The position numbers and the translations under genes are program-made. Positions 18,560-27,348 of a stretch of DNA of 27,353 nucleotides are shown here, one piece after another. Under the pieces are notes generated by a model that was given only the letters and a program-made list of their open reading frames with translations, did no database searches and was not told the origin of the DNA. Within the stretch, counting starts at the first letter, position 1; every line of letters begins with the position of its first letter. The stretch is from Zoopage sp. CT-All (lineage: Eukaryota > Zoopagomycota > Zoopagomycetes > Zoopagales > Zoopagaceae): positions 1-27,353 of the forward strand of contig QZWS01000092.1 of NCBI GenBank assembly GCA_004114245.1, written 5' to 3'.

Positions 18560-20044
18560 CTAGATCCAATCACCTGCTGGCGGAGGCGGTGGAACTGGTG
18601 GAACTGGCAGCGTCGGGTTCCTCTCAGTAACATCCTTGGCACCAGTATCGACTTGTAGAGCGCCCGAAACTTTCCTCCGCTTGGGCTGGCTGTTCCGCTC
18701 CTTTTCAGATGCATTTCTGGTGCGTTTACCTGCGGTTTGTGAAGCGTGCCGCATGGTCCCATCCGTGGAAGTTTCGGATGTTGTCGTGTCTGCTAGTACT
18801 CCTTTTGCCACTGCTGGTTGTGAGACAGCAGGCGTAATCGGAGCTTGTGGAGACTGGGCAACAAGAAGGTGTGTCTTCAATTGCGTGAACGTCACCTGTT
18901 CGTTAACAGGCTTGCGCGTCAGCTTATAGAGCTCAAGAATGCTCTTATTTCCACCGAACATCGACAGCAGCGCATCTTGCGTAATTTTTTGCCCTTGTCC
19001 AGTCGACTGCTCGCTCCGTCTGATCATATCAAGATCTTCACCGGTAAACACCGTCCTCAGCAGTGATCCAAAATTTTCAATTTCTTCTGCAAAGAATTTG
19101 GATGTTGCATCAGGATTCTGGGCGGCCAAAGAGTGGCGGATGTCCTTGGCTCGTTCAAAATTCGTTACCATGATACTTCCATTCTCATTGATAATAAAAT
19201 TATCCGCCTCGACCCCGAGGGAGCGACCATGGTATTGAAAGGATTCAAGAATGGATAGGATCTGCCACAGGATTTTGCGAGCAGTAGTTTCCCACGAGTG
19301 GTCTTTTGCACGATTCACGCGAAGGTAGTCCGTCAATGATTGACCTCGAACAAGCTTCTGCGCATAACAGATGACTGGACGAGCCGTGGACGGGTCATTT
19401 TCGCTGCCGAGTTGAACAAAAATAAACATTTTAACAAGGGGAACAACACTGGGATGAAATCCAGTTGCTTCGTAATGATAACGCACATCCGTAATAGACG
19501 TCTGAAAATCAAACGAGCACGTCACAACGACATTGGAGAGAGTAGGATGCGTCGAGTGCAAATCACGGGCTTTCCAAGAATATCCATGCAATGTCCGGCC
19601 GATGTCGCTAATAATTTTAAATCGCGATCGAAGATCCTCATTATGCTTTTGACGCAGCTGATTGTAGTATTTCCAATTCAACATCGTCGTCGCATCTTGC
19701 CCGTTCAGTTGCGGAATGAGAGGTAGGCCTACGCCTGGGGAATTGCTATCCCAGGCAAGCGGGACATCGCTATGTAGATCGAGAGCACTTGCTCGAGGTG
19801 GCGTGACTTTCGGGGATGAGGCCGGCATTATGAGGGGCGTGTGCTGCTGCCCCAGTGATAGCAAAACCTGAGCAGCAATATACTTATCTTCTTCACCGGT
19901 GGTGAGCGAATTCTCCCAAGGAGGCGGTGTGTCGTGGCTTGATCCGCTTACGGGTGGCTGCCTTTGCCCACCTGGTCCTATTCCCGACGACATGACAACG
20001 GTTGCGGATAACAGCGCCAAGCCGAGAGCCAGCACGTATTTCAT
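18560..20044 (-). CDS. Secreted pseudokinase-like protein with nuclear-localisation-like tail
   Basis: This is a 494-residue intronless protein. A signal peptide (KYVLALGLALLSATVVMSS) is followed by a Pro-rich disordered stretch to about residue 130. Residues about 143-395 read as a degenerate protein kinase. A glycine-loop-like IGRTLHGYSWKAR sits at 148-160, a hinge-like CYAQKLVRGQSLTDYL follows, then a catalytic-loop equivalent GVEADNFII near 277-285 and a DFG equivalent NFE at 295-297. The HRD aspartate, catalytic-loop lysine and DFG aspartate are all replaced, and I see no VAIK lysine. Catalytic activity is therefore unlikely. The C-terminal tail is disordered, with basic clusters GKRTRN and QPKRRKV resembling classical nuclear signals, and ends in a proline run. 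Signal peptide, pseudokinase and NLS together suggest a secreted effector that could act in another cell's nucleus, but this is inference. A shortened tandem copy lies at 20929-20477. Confidence 0.82.
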   Translation of the reverse strand: MKYVLALGLALLSATVVMSSGIGPGGQRQPPVSGSSHDTPPPWENSLTTGEEDKYIAAQVLLSLGQQHTPLIMPASSPKVTPPRASALDLHSDVPLAWDSNSPGVGLPLIPQLNGQDATTMLNWKYYNQLRQKHNEDLRSRFKIISDIGRTLHGYSWKARDLHSTHPTLSNVVVTCSFDFQTSITDVRYHYEATGFHPSVVPLVKMFIFVQLGSENDPSTARPVICYAQKLVRGQSLTDYLRVNRAKDHSWETTARKILWQILSILESFQYHGRSLGVEADNFIINENGSIMVTNFERAKDIRHSLAAQNPDATSKFFAEEIENFGSLLRTVFTGEDLDMIRRSEQSTGQGQKITQDALLSMFGGNKSILELYKLTRKPVNEQVTFTQLKTHLLVAQSPQAPITPAVSQPAVAKGVLADTTTSETSTDGTMRHASQTAGKRTRNASEKERNSQPKRRKVSGALQVDTGAKDVTERNPTLPVPPVPPPPPAGDWI

Positions 20045-20476
20045 GGTTTTGTTGGATGATTTAGGACTTTGCTGTCAGGTGGTGGCGAATGGTGCTTTTT
20101 CACGAGGAGTGTATTGGCGGTACCGGTGACTGGCCTTAAATTGGCTGCAGGGTTTTGTGTCAGCGTGTCTGATAAAGGAACTCGAATGCTAAAATGACAG
20201 GCACCCGTGCTGCCCTCCTACCATATCCCTCCCGTGAGCTACGTGCCCTGCTTCCAGATGAAAGGGGAGTCATGTCCAAGGTGCCACAGGTGGTATCTTA
20301 AGCACCACTGCTTGCTGCATCATAGGCGCTTGCATGCATCGACCACTCCTTCCCCTGCCGCTTAATCGGAATGCACTGCATTTACTGGTTTCCAGCAGCT
20401 ACAAACTGTTTCGGGTATGCGCAACAATGTAACCTGCATCCTAGCCCCAATTATCTGCTGGTGGCGTTGGCGGAAC
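20045..20476. other. Intergenic region between the two pseudokinase-family genes
   Basis: The promoter of the full-length gene is near 20045-20150 and holds the block TTTTTCACGAGGAGTGT (20096-20112), which recurs upstream of the shortened copy. From about 20362 to 20476 the sequence is the 3' flank of the shortened copy and matches 18481-18559. The middle (20150-20360) shows no gene, RNA or repeat that I recognise. Confidence 0.5.
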
Positions 20477-20929
20477 TTATGGAGTCTGGCTCCTCTCAGT
20501 AACAGGTTTAGCACCAAAAACCTTTCTCTGCTTGGGTTGACCGTACTGCTTTTCCATAAATTCCCTATGGCGACGTTTTCTTGCAATTCGCTCAGAGCGT
20601 CGCGGGGCCTTGGGCGGCGAACCATTCTTGGAAGTTTTGGATGATGCCGTATATGCTGGCTGTGAGATAGTAGGCGTAATCGGCATGGACTCCAATGGTG
20701 TGGTGTTCGGAGATGAGGCAGGCATGGTGGGGGGCGTGTGTTGATACCCCAGTGATAGCAAAACCTGATCAGAAATATACTTATCTGCCTCACTGGTGGT
20801 GAGCGAATTCTCCCAAGGAGGCGGATCGTAGTTTGTTCCGCTTACGGGTGGCTGCCTTTGTCCTGCTCCTGATGACATGACAACGGTCGCGGATAACAGC
20901 GCCAAGCCGAGAGCCAATGCGTGTTTCAT
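20477..20929 (-). CDS. Shortened paralogue of the secreted pseudokinase (kinase-like domain absent)
   Basis: This is a 150-residue protein with an intact frame. Its first about 76 residues match the full-length gene at 20044-18560: signal peptide KHALALGLALLSATVVMSS, the PPPWENSLTT segment, and LLSLGYQHTPPTMPASSP. It then joins straight to a segment matching residue about 402 onward of the long copy (MPITPTISQPAY for APITPAVSQPAV), so about 320 residues including the whole kinase-like domain are gone without loss of frame. The C-terminus keeps basic clusters (RRSERIARKRRHR, QPKQRKV) and the TERSQTP end. It is either a degraded copy or a small secreted protein with a nuclear signal. The tail residues are more basic than in the long copy, which fits retained use of the tail. 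Confidence 0.75.
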   Translation of the reverse strand: MKHALALGLALLSATVVMSSGAGQRQPPVSGTNYDPPPWENSLTTSEADKYISDQVLLSLGYQHTPPTMPASSPNTTPLESMPITPTISQPAYTASSKTSKNGSPPKAPRRSERIARKRRHREFMEKQYGQPKQRKVFGAKPVTERSQTP

Positions 20930-21265
20930 TTTTTGCTGGATGATTTAGGACTTGCTGTTAGGCAGAGGCGAATGTGCTTTTCACGAGGAGTGTTTTAGCG
21001 GTCCCGGGTGCCTGGCTGGAGGATTGGGGATGGTGGAAGAAAAGACATGACTGGCTTCTCTAGTGGTGCAAGGAGTATGTCCAACACGCCTGATAGTCAA
21101 TGGTGTTGCCAGATAATGATCACGGCTGGACACAAGAACCTTCTCAGCGCTTGCTTCCCAGATTCTGGCATCGCGGTGCAACAGGACGATCCACTAATTC
21201 CCTACTGTTCAGTCACAACGCCTCGATAGCTCCTCCTCATTTTTGGGTACCGCCCCATTTCATTA
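20930..21265. other. Intergenic region upstream of the shortened paralogue
   Basis: This stretch carries the promoter of the shortened copy, with TTTTCACGAGGAGTGT near 20978-20993 shared with the long copy's promoter, and the 3' flank of the bL17m gene. I see no RNA gene, further ORF or repeat. Confidence 0.45.
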
Positions 21266-22135
21266 TCATGCATCGTATTCTCTGCCGACACCACTAATAT
21301 ACATGCTCCCTGGCACTGGCTTGGCACTCTGCAGGTGCGCCATCTCTCTCATCACGGCCCGTTCCCACTCACCTGCTCCACCCGCTCTCTCCAGCCCCGC
21401 ACGAGTCTTCTCGCGCTGCTTCACCTTCTTGGTATCCAGCAGCAACCCGCGGACGCCCTTTAACACGCCGTATCCACAGTCTGCATCGCCATCGCCATTG
21501 CCGGACAGCCGTCTCCGGGCTTCCTCGCCCACCACCAGCCTTTCACGCAGCCCCATCGCTGCAACTCCGTCTGCCCCGGCAACAGACTTGACATCCACAG
21601 CCACATTGGCGGCTGCAAGCGCATCTGGGGTCGGTCGGTCGACGTACTCGAGCACGGCCATTGGCGCGTTATCACCCCGCCGGTTGCCGACGCGAATGAT
21701 TCGCGTGTATCCACCGTTTCGCATACTGGCGGCGGCAGCAAATACTTGCAGTCGCGGAATTACACCAGCGTGGTTCTAAACACAGCGCTGCAGTTGTGGA
21801 AAGCGTTGGTTGGCACGGAACGAACATAGAGATAGGCCCGGGCGATGCGCAGCGCGTTGGGATCTCCTGCAGCCGCCTTCTTGCCCAATGTAATCATCTA
21901 GGTGGAAAGAACCAACGGGAGCGTTAGCAGGGGCTATGCAGACGGCGTTCGGCGCGACAAGGGAGCCGAGGCGCGATGGACGCACCCTGTCGGCAATGGG
22001 TCGCACCGTCTTGGCCTTTGCCACAGTCGTGCGCAACGCGCCGTGGGCTATCAGCGACGACGCGAGATTTCGCAGCAGCGCCTGCCGGTGATCTGTCGGC
22101 CGGTTGAGCTTGCGGTAGTGTTTGCCGTGGTGCAT
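21266..22135 (-). CDS. Mitochondrial large-subunit ribosomal protein bL17m (three exons)
   Basis: Exons 22135-21986, 21897-21826 and 21775-21266 join to 243 residues. The introns are 88 nt (with TGCTAAC branch-like site and CCTAG acceptor) and 50 nt. The N-terminus reads [25 protein letters not shown], then [15 protein letters not shown] joined to MITLGKK, and after the second intron [27 protein letters not shown]. These are the standard segments of bacterial and mitochondrial L17 (yeast Mrpl8). There is no classic cleavable presequence, as in Mrpl8. About 105 residues follow the L17 core and are not typical of bacterial L17; fungal mitochondrial homologues often carry extensions. The splicing is inferred from frame and homology. 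Confidence 0.9.
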
Positions 22136-22288
22136 TGTAGAGACGGGGTTACGTAAAACGATAGCTGCCGATGTGAGGTGTTCATACTTTCCCTTGGCCA
22201 GAGGAAGCCTCTTTGGAGCAGATCACTTTTCTCAATTCTTCAAGAAATCAATCTCAAGGTCAGCCTTTTATGGCATCCTTCACAAGTC

Positions 22289-25283
22289 TCATCCCATCAC
22301 GCTCATAACCGCCTCGGCAACCTCATCCTTCTCGCTGCGCACCGCCACCTCCATCGTGATGCCGCCGGCTCCGGCCTGCGCCATTTTGGCACGCACCGCA
22401 ACCTTGAACCCGCCCACCCACACTCCTGTTGCTGTGACGCGATGAACGGCGGCGGACTCGTCCCGCACCCGTCCCGTTTCGCCCACAGCCTGCACGCCCA
22501 TAAGGTCTAGCACACCCGTGCATGCGTCCTGCAGCGTCTTAAACACGGAGGGTCCCAGCTCGTACGTGTCTACACGTTCGGCCCCGGCCAACTCGCGCCA
22601 CACGGCATCGAAATCGCCCAGGAAGGACGGCTGCATGTAGTCTGCCACCGTGACTTCGGCGTCCTCCACCTGGTACTCGTCCTCATACCCCTCCTCGTCC
22701 GGCTCGCCGGTCGCAGGGTCACAGTCCTTGACGATAAATTTGAGCGAGCAAGCATACACAGCCGTGGGGTACGAGTCCTCGTCAGTTCGCTCGAAGGCGA
22801 CGTATGCTACGCCAGGAACATCAAACGGAAGCGCCCTGCATGCAATCTCGGCACATGGGATGAGACCCATGTCTGGGTCCGGATCCTCGGCCGGCTGCAT
22901 CTGCACCGAGACTGCCTCAAGCAGCTGATCATTGATTGTATTGCGCAAATCGAATTGGAAAACGACGTGGCGCGCGAATGTGTGCTTCGTGCAGTGCACG
23001 ATGTACTCCGTCTCAGCCTCGGTCAGTGGCTGCATACGCGAGGACTTGTACAGGGGGCCGAACGCAGTAAACTCTGGGAGCTTGGCGAGAGCAGCGGCAA
23101 TCTGCTCATGTCGATCCATTGCGCTGATTCCGCTCCGGCCAAGCGACACTGGAGCCCCAGCAGCGGTTGTCGACATGGGCACTACGGCAGAGCTCGTCTC
23201 CTCTTCAAGCATTGCCTCCTTGCCACGCAGCTCATCCTCCTCGATCTGGTCTTTGGACACACGGGCCACGGCTGCGGTGGAGAAGGGCGCGGCGGTAGTC
23301 TCGGCAAGATTCGCGCAGTACTCGGCCAGCTGCCGCTCTAGCTGCACCAGCGAGTACATGACGCGGTCGGTGATGTACCGATCAGCGACCTCCTTCCCGC
23401 CCGCATCCTCGTCATTCAGCATACGGACATACAGGGCGGCGCGGTCACGAACCTCATCGTCTGGATCCTCGAGACACCGGGTGAGCAGCACAACGACGGA
23501 GCGACGAAGCTCAGCGTTGACGGGGACTGTGGGCTTGGCGGGATCGCCGAGCGCAAATTTGGCGAGCGCAGACACGGCCGCCGCTCGCACCATGGCATTC
23601 TCCAGCACCACGCGGTTGTAAATATGCCTAACAAACACGGTGGGATTTGGCATGCGTGGGCCCTCTGCACCGAGAAAATGGAGCACGCGAACAGCGATGC
23701 GCGGGAACTCGCAGTCCTCGATAAACTCGCACAGATGGGTGAGCGCGGTGGGTTTTGCGTCGGGGACGAGACGGCAAATGTCCACGATGGCGTCAACGAC
23801 CGCAAGCTTGAAATCGTAGCCGCCCTCGTCACGCAGCACCTGGGCGAGGAAATCAAGCAGGATGGCATGCTTGGTCGGGAATCGGCGGCACATGGAGCGG
23901 ACGGCGGCAACGACGATGATGCGGAACTCGTCCGAGATGTCGCCCATGAAGGAGGCGATCTGCTTGGTGAGGCGGTCGACGCCGGCCTCGTTTCCAGTTT
24001 TGAGGAGCGTGGTGATGGAGAGAGTGGCGAGCGAGCGGTTGGCGTCGGCCACCAAGGTCTCGAGATCGGCGTTGCATTGGGCGACCGCTTCCGGGTGGGA
24101 CTGGGCTAGGGCGTTGAGGGTGCGCACGGCGGCAAATTTGAGTGCCGGCTTTTGGGAGGCGAGCAACAGCTGCAGCGCATTCACCGCGGGGTAGAGCTCG
24201 CGAGTGGATGGCTCGGGGAGAGAGAGACAGATGGCTCTGGCGGCCTCGTACGCAACCATCTCGGAGCGATGCCGCAGATTAGACTCGATCCAGGTGTACC
24301 ACTCGCTGCGGGTGGCGGAGGACGGGGAGGCAGCGGAGGGATCGTCCTGGAGGATCTTGCATGCGTAGCGGATGAGCATGCAGATGGCGAGAGGGGACTT
24401 GAGCGAGGCACTGGTGGTGCTCGCAGCGGACATGCCCGAGGAGCCGGCAGGCCGTCCGCTGAACGCACCCACCATTTTCGTGACCGCCATCCGATCCTTT
24501 TCCCTGATGGCGTACAGAAGGCCCAGGGCATGGTACTGCACGACGTAGGAGCTGCCCTGGTTCAGCTCGCGCGCGGCCACGGCAGCCCCAGTCAGGAACG
24601 AGGTGATACCGGCAGCGGGGGCCTTGGCAAGCGCCGCCTCCTGCACCTCGTTCGACCACCTCCGGATGATGTCCCGCGAGACGGGCTGGTGCTGGAAGAA
24701 GTGGTGCGCGCCGACGAGCGCCGAGGACGCGATCTGGTGCGATCGGTCGACGACCGCGGCCTTGAGGAAGCGCTCGACGGACTGCAGCATGGAGGCGTCG
24801 ACGATGACGCATAGCGCGCGGATGGCATTCGCACGGTACCCGACGCCGGACTCGGGGCCGGTGGCAGCGGAGGCAGCGCCGCCGCCGCTCTTTGGCTGCA
24901 TATCCTTCATGAGCGAGGAGGTGACCATGATAACGTCGTCGGCCGTGTGGCCGAGCTCCTTGATCACAACATACACCATCTGGCGCAGCCCCGACTCCGA
25001 GCTCTGAAACAGCTTCGTGACGGAGAAGAACAGCTCGGTGGCCTCTGCGCGGGTGAGGGCGGTGGACGGCGTGCGCTGGTAGATGAGCGCGAGGATCTTG
25101 GTCAGAAGCAGGCGGCATGGGCGCGGGCGCACAGGCGTGGTGTTGAAGACGCGGGCCTGCTGCAAAATGGTAGATTTGTCGAGGTTGAGGAAGAGCGCGG
25201 CGTCTAGGGAGGATGAGTGGCGGCGAGGAGGGGCGCAGCGGGCGCGTACCGACATCCTCGGCCTTCTTCTCAAAGTACGACAT
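22289..25283 (-). CDS. SEC21: Coatomer gamma subunit (gamma-COP, Sec21; two exons)
   Basis: A 34-nt first exon (25283-25250) encodes MSYFEKKAEDV, and a 46-nt intron (25249-25204, GTACGC to CCTAG) joins it to the second exon, giving 982 residues. The joined start reads AEDVDAALFLNLDKSTILQQARVFN, the expected N-terminus of gamma-COP. The adaptin-like HEAT-repeat trunk follows (MVYVVIKEL and VMVTSSLMKDMQ segments) to about residue 540. An acidic linker comes next, then the C-terminal appendage domain with DVPGVAYVAFE and a coatomer-typical end. The protein is part of the COPI coat that carries cargo from Golgi to ER and within the Golgi. Frame and total length agree with splicing. A start at an upstream non-ATG codon (25339) in the unspliced frame is not supported. 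Confidence 0.93.
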
Positions 25284-25396
25284 GGAGATGCGAAAAGGCG
25301 AGTCACGGTTCGAGCCCCGCCGAGGGCTGCGTTGGGCAATAAAATAATTATTATTCCCTATTGCGGTACAAGCAGCAGATATGCATTGAAGACATG

Positions 25397-25738
25397 CTAC
25401 GGTACATACTCGCCCCCAGGCACCATCTATCGGCCCAGGCCGGGGTAAGTGCATCGCGTCGTGGACACCACCTACCATGCACACGTTGTTGCCGTTCAGC
25501 AGCATCTCTCCGACACGCACTCCCGCGTCACTGCCACCGCCCCCGTACATGGTGGCGTCGTGCAGCACCATGTTGACAAAGTCATCGAATCCAACCAGCG
25601 TGCCCACGAACTCGGTGTCGTCGCGCATGATGATGTGCATGCGCGAGCCTATGCATTTGTCCACCAATTCTGTCGAGAACGGTGAAGTGGGAGGGGCGAG
25701 GGAGGGATATCGCTACCGAGGGGGAGCACCGCGGACAT
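25397..25738 (-). CDS. LSM5: LSM5, Sm-like protein of the Lsm1-7 and Lsm2-8 rings (three exons)
   Basis: Exons 25738-25717, 25669-25476 and 25426-25397 join to 81 residues; the introns are 47 and 49 nt. The 22-nt first exon encodes MSAVLPL and joins to ELVDKCIGSRMHIIMRDD, the LSM5 start. The Sm1 motif follows with EFVGTLVGFDDFVNMVL and the Sm2 motif with MLLNGNNVCM. The third exon gives MVPGGEYVP, the short LSM5 end. The protein forms part of the heptameric rings that bind U6 snRNA in the nucleus and deadenylated mRNA in the cytoplasm. The gene lies just upstream of SEC21 on the same strand with 113 bp between. Micro-exons make it easy to miss. Confidence 0.93.
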
Positions 25739-25867
25739 GTGATGTCGACGGTTGGCGATGTCGATGGCGGGAGTCAAATGGGCAGGACTGCCGCAAGAGG
25801 GTGCAAGCCGATGCCCTGCCATCAGTATGTACATATGTTTATATAGTACAGTATGCTGCGCGGCCCG

Positions 25868-26938
25868 CTACTCCCCATCGCTCTCGTCGTCGTCGTCTGC
25901 CGCGTTCATCAGTGCTGCTCCGATGGCAGCAGCCAGCATGTCTTCGTCCTCTTCCGCTGCCCCGGTACTGCCCATTGCTGCTGTAGCCTCCTCCTCTTCG
26001 TCAAACAGGTCCTCGCCATCGCTCTCATCCTCCATCAGCGGATTTGTAAACATGCTGCCGACAGCGGTGATGTTGCTCGATCCCGCCATGATCGTGTCAC
26101 CCTCGTCATCGTCGGTTATTGCTGATTGCTGAATGGCGTGCGAGAGCGCCATGGCCATGTCCTCCTCATCACCCTCGTCCTCGTCCTCCGTCGCTGCCGG
26201 CATTGTCATTGACATCGACGTCTCTGTCGGGCTTGCCTCGGCCATAGCAGCCATCTTTTCCGACGCTGGAATGACGTCGGGTATGATTTCCATCGGTACT
26301 GCAACAGGGAATGCCGATGACGGCATTTCCATCGGTTCCGCTATTTGCCTGCGATGCTGTTCCGCGACAGACACACTTGTTGTCGCAGCAGTCCGGCGTG
26401 GCTGGCGCCTAGCTGTCGACGAGGGCAGCGGGATGCGCTTCAGCACCTTGGGGGCAGTCGCCGCCTGGTCCTCCCCGTTCCGGCCGGGATCCGCCTCGCC
26501 ACCGCCACCGCCATCCTCTTCCTCCGATGCCGATGACGACTCCTCGTCACACACACCCATCTCCTGCGGGACAACGAGCCCGGGGAGCTTGGACCCCTGC
26601 TGCAGATCAAACACGGCCTCGACACGCTCCATCACAAACTCGCGCGCCTCGGCATCAAACACCAGCACCAGCTCCACGTCCTTCTCTCCCGCCTCCATGC
26701 GCCTGCCGGGGAAGGCAAACACGCCGTGGTCGGTGCTGACGTCGACGCGCACGGCGGTGGCATCGTCGCGTCGCGCGGGATCGGCCACCATGCGGCTGTG
26801 GGTTGCCGAGTCGACGACCGACGGGCGGAATGCGTATTTGAGCTCGTAGAAGCGCGAGGGGCGCGAGGGACGCAGCAACGAGCGGCCTAGGCGGATGGGA
26901 AAAGTGCCCGGGTAGGGCGGCGGCGCGGCGGAGGCCAT
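25868..26938 (-). CDS. EAF-like protein (ELL-associated transcription elongation factor)
   Basis: This is a 356-residue intronless protein. The N-terminal about 110 residues fit the EAF domain: FPIRLGRSLL, then FYELKYAFRPSVVD, then a strand-rich stretch ending in a V-E-L-V-L-V-F-D segment. EAF proteins partner ELL to stimulate RNA polymerase II elongation; S. pombe has an Eaf1. The rest is disordered with acidic clusters (EEEDGGGGG and a C-terminus of repeated D/E), as in the acidic transactivating tails of EAF proteins. The match is by recalled consensus and moderate in strength. A C-terminal run of Asp and Glu, plus Ala/Met-rich stretches, makes the tail low in complexity. It is divergent from the small ORF starting at 27046, with 107 bp between. 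Confidence 0.62.
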   Translation of the reverse strand: MASAAPPPYPGTFPIRLGRSLLRPSRPSRFYELKYAFRPSVVDSATHSRMVADPARRDDATAVRVDVSTDHGVFAFPGRRMEAGEKDVELVLVFDAEAREFVMERVEAVFDLQQGSKLPGLVVPQEMGVCDEESSSASEEEDGGGGGEADPGRNGEDQAATAPKVLKRIPLPSSTARRQPRRTAATTSVSVAEQHRRQIAEPMEMPSSAFPVAVPMEIIPDVIPASEKMAAMAEASPTETSMSMTMPAATEDEDEGDEEDMAMALSHAIQQSAITDDDEGDTIMAGSSNITAVGSMFTNPLMEDESDGEDLFDEEEEATAAMGSTGAAEEDEDMLAAAIGAALMNAADDDDESDGE

Positions 26939-27045
26939 GCGGAGACGGACAAGAGGTGGTGGCTCGTCCGTGTTGCACAGTCAAGAAGCAGTGTCATAAG
27001 GAAATCATGCGAGTTTCGTTCCCCAACTTGCCTCCCTGACGCGCC

Positions 27046-27348
27046 ATGATCGCCGCCAGAACCCGTCGCGCACACGCCGCCGTCCATCTCATCCCAACGC
27101 CGCAGCCGCACACGCGCTCGGCGGCCGTCGGGGGCGGCTCGTCGCCCTCGGCCCCCCTGTCGCCTCGCAAATCCCGGCGGCGGCGGCTGATCGACGGCGC
27201 CCCCTGGATCCTGCAGGCCGCGCTGGTGTTCCACGCCGCAGCCATCCACCGCCTTGCTCACACCCACCCCGCCGTGCTCTCATCCTCGCTCTTTCTCCTC
27301 GGCCACGAACAGCATCGATTCAATCAGCATCTGCCGCACGCTGTATAG
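27046..27348 (+). CDS. Small hypothetical protein, possibly mitochondrial
   Basis: The ORF has 100 codons from an ATG at 27046 to a TAG at 27346. The N-terminus is Arg-rich and Ala-rich with few acidic residues (MIAARTRRAHAAVHL), which could act as a mitochondrial targeting peptide. A basic cluster (PRKSRRRR) precedes a moderately hydrophobic stretch WILQAALVFHAAAIHRLAH and another, LSSSLFLLGH. I do not recognise the family. GTATAG at 27344 overlaps the stop, so the frame might instead be spliced into an exon beyond the window; this cannot be judged here. Confidence 0.4.
   Translation: MIAARTRRAHAAVHLIPTPQPHTRSAAVGGGSSPSAPLSPRKSRRRRLIDGAPWILQAALVFHAAAIHRLAHTHPAVLSSSLFLLGHEQHRFNQHLPHAV

Noticed and set aside
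18256-18630. Plus-strand 124-codon frame with a hydrophobic start
   Set aside because: It overlaps the J-protein start and the duplicated 3' flank of the pseudokinase gene, starts at a non-ATG codon and has no homologous frame in the second copy of the flank.
25290-25330. GGTTCGAGCCCC, a tRNA T-loop-like string
   Set aside because: The flanking bases do not form a T stem and there are no matching D, anticodon or acceptor stems; it lies in the SEC21 leader.
22289-25339. 1016-residue SEC21 start at a non-ATG codon upstream
   Set aside because: The first residues come from the intron and leader and do not match gamma-COP; the spliced start MSYFEKKAED is the family N-terminus.
24279-25667. 462-codon minus-strand frame starting with LSM5 sequence
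   Set aside because: It is unspliced read-through from LSM5 past its intron, across the intergenic gap and into SEC21 in the wrong frame. Splicing gives two proper genes.
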